From the NCBI GenBank assembly GCA_017543415.1, contig JAFYGD010000114.1, forward strand, positions 1-7,987: a DNA stretch of 7,987 bases, read 5' to 3'. Made by a program: the position numbers and the translations under genes. Shown piece after piece: positions 5,446 through 7,987 of the stretch. The stretch comes from Eubacterium sp. GTDB lineage: Bacteria > Bacillota > Clostridia > Oscillospirales > Acutalibacteraceae. Positions within the stretch are counted from its first letter, which is position 1. Each line of letters starts with the position of its first letter. The notes under the pieces are model-generated. The model was given only the letters and a program-made list of their open reading frames with translations. It made no database searches and was not told the origin of the DNA.

Positions 5446-6816
5446 ATGAAGAAGTTTTTATCGTTAATACTTGCATTAAGTCTTATGTTAAGTGTTCTTT
5501 CGTCAATGAGCGTTGTTTCTGCCGACGATTTAAGCGACCGCCGCGCTGCCGTTCAGCGCGAGCTTGACGAAATTGAAAGCAAGCTGGACGAGCTCGGTTC
5601 GCAGAGCAGGGAAACAGAGGAATACCTTGAAACCCTTGAACGTAAAATAAAGTACCTTACAGAGCAGTATGAGCTTGCAAAGTCTGAAGTTAAGACGCTT
5701 GAAAGCAAAGCCGTTGAGCTTGAAAACAGCATTTCAAGTAACGAAAAGGAACTTGAAAAAATCAAGGTTGACGTTGTTAAGCTTCAGGATGAAATTGACG
5801 TTTTAAGTGAAGAGTTTAACGAATCTTATGAGCTTTACTGTCAGAGAATAAGGGCAATGTATGTGAGCGGAAGTTTTGACAGCGTGCTTGTATTTCTTAT
5901 TGAGGGCGGCGGTATTCAGGACTTTTTAACAAGGCTTGAAATGGTACGCGCCGTATCCAAGCGCGACGGCGAGCTTATGGAAAACGTACGCGCCCAGACA
6001 ACGGAAATAGTTGAAATAAAGCAAAAGCTTGACGATAAAAACAAATCCCTCGGTGAAAAGCAGAAAAAGCTGAAAAAAGATAAGGAATATCTTAAGGTCC
6101 ACAAGGCGGAACTGCTTGAAAAACAGGATTCAATGCTTGAACAGCAGGCGGTAATTGAGGACGAACAGCTAAAAGCTAATTCGCTGCTTAAGGAGCTTAA
6201 CGAAAAAACCCAGGAATACGGCGAATACCGTGATATTACCCAGGAAGAGCTTGACGAAATTGACGCGGACATTGAGGAAGCGGCAAGAAAATACAGAGAA
6301 CAGCACACCACAACTACGACTACAACAACCACAACAACCGAAAAGAACAGCGGCGGAAAAACATCAACCACAACCACCACAACTACTACGGCTGCACCTT
6401 CGGGCGATTATATCAGCCTTACCTATCCCTGCCCCACATATACAACCATAACCTGCGGCTTCGGGGATTATGAAGGCCACACGGGCTGCGACTTTTCAAC
6501 AAGGGGCAACGAAAACCAGAGAATTGTTGCTTCCGAATCGGGAACGGTAATTCTTGTTCGCCTTCTTGAACGCAGCTACGGCCATTATCTTGTAATTATG
6601 CTTGATAAAACCACTCCTTCGGGCAAGCTCGTTTACACGCTTTATGCGCATAATAACGATATTATAGTTTCCGAAGGACAGCACGTTGAAAAAGGACAGC
6701 AGATTGCCCGCAGCGGCAACACGGGTAATTCAACGGGCCCGCATTGTCACTTTGAAGTCAGGGTAGGCGGCTCAAGCCAAAGCTGTGCCGTAAACCCGGC
6801 TTACTATTTACCGTAA
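5446..6816 (+). CDS. secreted PcsB/EnvC-like coiled-coil murein hydrolase with M23 (LytM) peptidase domain
   Basis: A 456-residue secreted protein that would cut peptidoglycan peptide bridges during growth or cell separation. I chose the ATG at 5446 because AAGGA at 5434 onward is correctly spaced for it and it begins the signal peptide MKKFLSLILALSLMLS; ATGs at 5437 and 5440 overlap or abut the ribosome binding site. Signal peptide 1-26 with cleavage after VSA; a long coiled coil about 30-285, containing the block YELYCQRIRAMYVSG from residue 128 and RLEMVRAVSKRD, typical of PcsB-type proteins; a Thr-rich linker (11 and 8 consecutive Thr, about 288-315); then the M23 domain. Zinc ligands are His345 and Asp349 (GHTGCD) and His435 (in HCH), with catalytic-site histidines His402 (YAH) and His433, so it should be active. 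In PcsB, CwlO and EnvC systems the coiled coil holds the peptidase inactive until FtsEX acts; applying this here is inference. It is followed after 30 bases by a paralogue, probably in one operon. Confidence 0.92.
   Translation: MKKFLSLILALSLMLSVLSSMSVVSADDLSDRRAAVQRELDEIESKLDELGSQSRETEEYLETLERKIKYLTEQYELAKSEVKTLESKAVELENSISSNEKELEKIKVDVVKLQDEIDVLSEEFNESYELYCQRIRAMYVSGSFDSVLVFLIEGGGIQDFLTRLEMVRAVSKRDGELMENVRAQTTEIVEIKQKLDDKNKSLGEKQKKLKKDKEYLKVHKAELLEKQDSMLEQQAVIEDEQLKANSLLKELNEKTQEYGEYRDITQEELDEIDADIEEAARKYREQHTTTTTTTTTTTEKNSGGKTSTTTTTTTTAAPSGDYISLTYPCPTYTTITCGFGDYEGHTGCDFSTRGNENQRIVASESGTVILVRLLERSYGHYLVIMLDKTTPSGKLVYTLYAHNNDIIVSEGQHVEKGQQIARSGNTGNSTGPHCHFEVRVGGSSQSCAVNPAYYLP
6301..6402 (+). 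other. poly-threonine linker coding region
   Basis: It encodes a run of 11 Thr, a short spacer EKNSGGKTS, and a run of 8 Thr followed by AAPSG, joining the coiled coil to the peptidase domain. All four Thr codons (ACA, ACC, ACT, ACG) are mixed, so it is not a simple nucleotide repeat; the composition is probably held by selection on the protein. Such linkers are common in secreted proteins of Ruminococcus-like bacteria and are often glycosylated, which is only a possibility here. Confidence 0.85.
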
Positions 6817-6846
6817 ATTCAAATCCATTAAAGGAGTTAATCATAA

Positions 6847-7987
6847 TTGAAATTCGCAAATAAACTTCTTGCAATAATACTTTCCCTTACGCTGATGCTG
6901 AGTGTTTCCGGCATCGGCGTTTACGCCGATGAGCCCGAAACCGCCGAGCCTGAAACAACAACCGCGGCTCCGGAAACCGAGCCGACTACCGAAGAGGGTC
7001 CCGGCGAGCCTATGACGGTTGACGATAAGGGCGAGGAAGAAACAACAAAGGATAATAAAAAGGCAAAGAAAAAAGCTGAAAAAACCCTTAACCAGCAGAG
7101 GGGCGAGCTTGAAAAGAAGCTGAAGGACAGCGAAAAGAAGCTTAAGGCATTTTCTGCCGACGCCCAGGCGACCGAAGAATACATAAACGCCCTTGATGAG
7201 AGGATAGGTTATCTTAACGAGGAGCTTAACCTGCTTGATAAAGAGGTTGCAACCTCAAAGAAAAAGGTTGACGAGCTTAATAAGCAGATAGAACCGCTCG
7301 AAAAGGAATTAAAGGAGCTTCAGAAGTATTACGATAAGGCAAAGAAAAAATACGACAGGCTCCAGCAGAGTTTTAACAATACTTACGAGGCGTACTGCCT
7401 CCGTATGCGCGCGCTTTATGTCAGCGGCCATTCAAGCATTATCGGCGCGCTGCTTACAAGCAAGGATATTTCCCAGTTCTTCAGCCGTCTTGAAATGATT
7501 AAGGCTGTTGCAAAAAGCGATACCGCCCTGCTGAAAGAGGTTAACTCCAAAATGGATGAAATCGTTAACGAGCAGGACGGGCTCAATCAGCGCAAGGCAG
7601 AGCTTACCGGCGCGCAGAATAAGCTTACCGCAACCCGTGAACAGCTTAAAAAGGAACAGGACTCTATAGTTGCAAAGCAAAATGAAATCGCTGCCAAGAA
7701 GGTAAGCATTGCGGATGACAGAGCTCTTTCCGACAGACTCTTTGCGGAATACACCAAAAAGGTAATGCTTTATACCGAATTCAGAAATGAGGACGAGGCG
7801 GTAATCAAGAAGGTTGACGCTGAAATAGACGCGCTTTTAAGCGGGCTCAAGGACCCGTCAGAGGTTACAACCGCAAAGGACCCCGAGCATAACCCCGACG
7901 ATGTAACAGGTGATTATGAGGGCGACGGCGAGCTGTTTTCAGGCTCAAACGCCGCGCTCAGCCTTTGCTATCCCGTACCGGGCCACA
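6847..7987 (+). CDS. second PcsB/EnvC-like secreted coiled-coil protein, TTG start, 3' end beyond window (partial)
   Basis: Open for 380 codons to the window edge. The start is TTG at 6847, supported by AAAGGAG at 6831-6837 with 9-base spacing and by the signal peptide that follows (KFANKLLAIILSLTLMLSV, cleavage probably after VYA at residue 27). No ATG lies near. After the signal peptide comes an acidic Pro/Thr/Glu-rich linker (about 28-70), then a long Lys/Glu-rich coiled coil (about 70-345). The block YEAYCLRMRALYVSG from residue 180 and RLEMIKAVAKSD match the upstream paralogue closely in kind and place. The visible part ends at LSLCYPVPGH, equivalent to the LTYPCPT that opens the M23 domain of the neighbour, so a LytM peptidase domain very likely follows but is not seen. 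Here the low-complexity linker sits before the coiled coil, with only a shorter acidic one after it. The 30-base gap with no terminator suggests co-transcription with the upstream hydrolase. Confidence 0.87.
   Translation, partial: MKFANKLLAIILSLTLMLSVSGIGVYADEPETAEPETTTAAPETEPTTEEGPGEPMTVDDKGEEETTKDNKKAKKKAEKTLNQQRGELEKKLKDSEKKLKAFSADAQATEEYINALDERIGYLNEELNLLDKEVATSKKKVDELNKQIEPLEKELKELQKYYDKAKKKYDRLQQSFNNTYEAYCLRMRALYVSGHSSIIGALLTSKDISQFFSRLEMIKAVAKSDTALLKEVNSKMDEIVNEQDGLNQRKAELTGAQNKLTATREQLKKEQDSIVAKQNEIAAKKVSIADDRALSDRLFAEYTKKVMLYTEFRNEDEAVIKKVDAEIDALLSGLKDPSEVTTAKDPEHNPDDVTGDYEGDGELFSGSNAALSLCYPVPGH

Noticed and set aside
5916..6380. Reverse-strand open frame of 154 codons with poly-Val and Ser runs
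   Set aside because: It is the complement of the coiled-coil and poly-Thr coding region of the first hydrolase; composition bias explains it.
6921..7184. Reverse-strand Ser/Phe-rich open frame opposite the second hydrolase
   Set aside because: It is a shadow of the Lys/Glu-rich coding sequence that starts at TTG 6847 on the forward strand.

Overview
The window looks like a genome piece from a gut- or rumen-type member of the Clostridia, probably an Oscillospiraceae/Ruminococcus-like bacterium. Three things point that way: strong AGGAG-type ribosome binding sites throughout, a MobP3-like relaxase next to a large serine recombinase, and secreted proteins with poly-threonine linkers. This assignment is inference; there is no rRNA or other phylogenetic marker here.

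Left part (1 to about 3360): the end of an integrative mobilizable or conjugative element. It holds the C-terminal part of a MobP3-type relaxase (its N-terminus lies before the window), a cluster of very short ORFs with good ribosome binding sites, a 77-residue SHOCT-like protein of unknown function, and a complete 557-residue large serine recombinase with its catalytic residues and zinc ribbon intact. A rho-independent terminator closes the recombinase gene. The relaxase would nick the element for transfer and the recombinase would excise and integrate it. The element boundary probably lies near the end of the recombinase gene, but the attachment site cannot be fixed with only one end visible.

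Right part (about 3446 to 7987): probably host chromosome, all cell-surface genes. First comes a membrane-anchored, extracellular beta-helix protein of unknown function with a 45-bp tandem repeat encoding a Pro/Glu/Asn-rich segment. It ends at a strong hairpin terminator. Then a well-formed extended -10 promoter drives two adjacent, paralogous secreted proteins of the PcsB/EnvC/CwlO type: signal peptide, long coiled coil, then a LytM (M23) peptidase domain. The first is complete with all zinc ligands. The second begins with TTG and runs off the window just where its peptidase domain should start. These are likely cell-wall hydrolases for division or daughter-cell separation, possibly controlled by FtsEX.

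No tRNA, rRNA, CRISPR array or complete insertion sequence was seen. I found no clearly new biological system. The most unusual points are the mini-ORF cluster with an in-frame TAG before the SHOCT-like gene, the iteron-like repeats upstream of the recombinase, and the odd architecture of the beta-helix surface protein.
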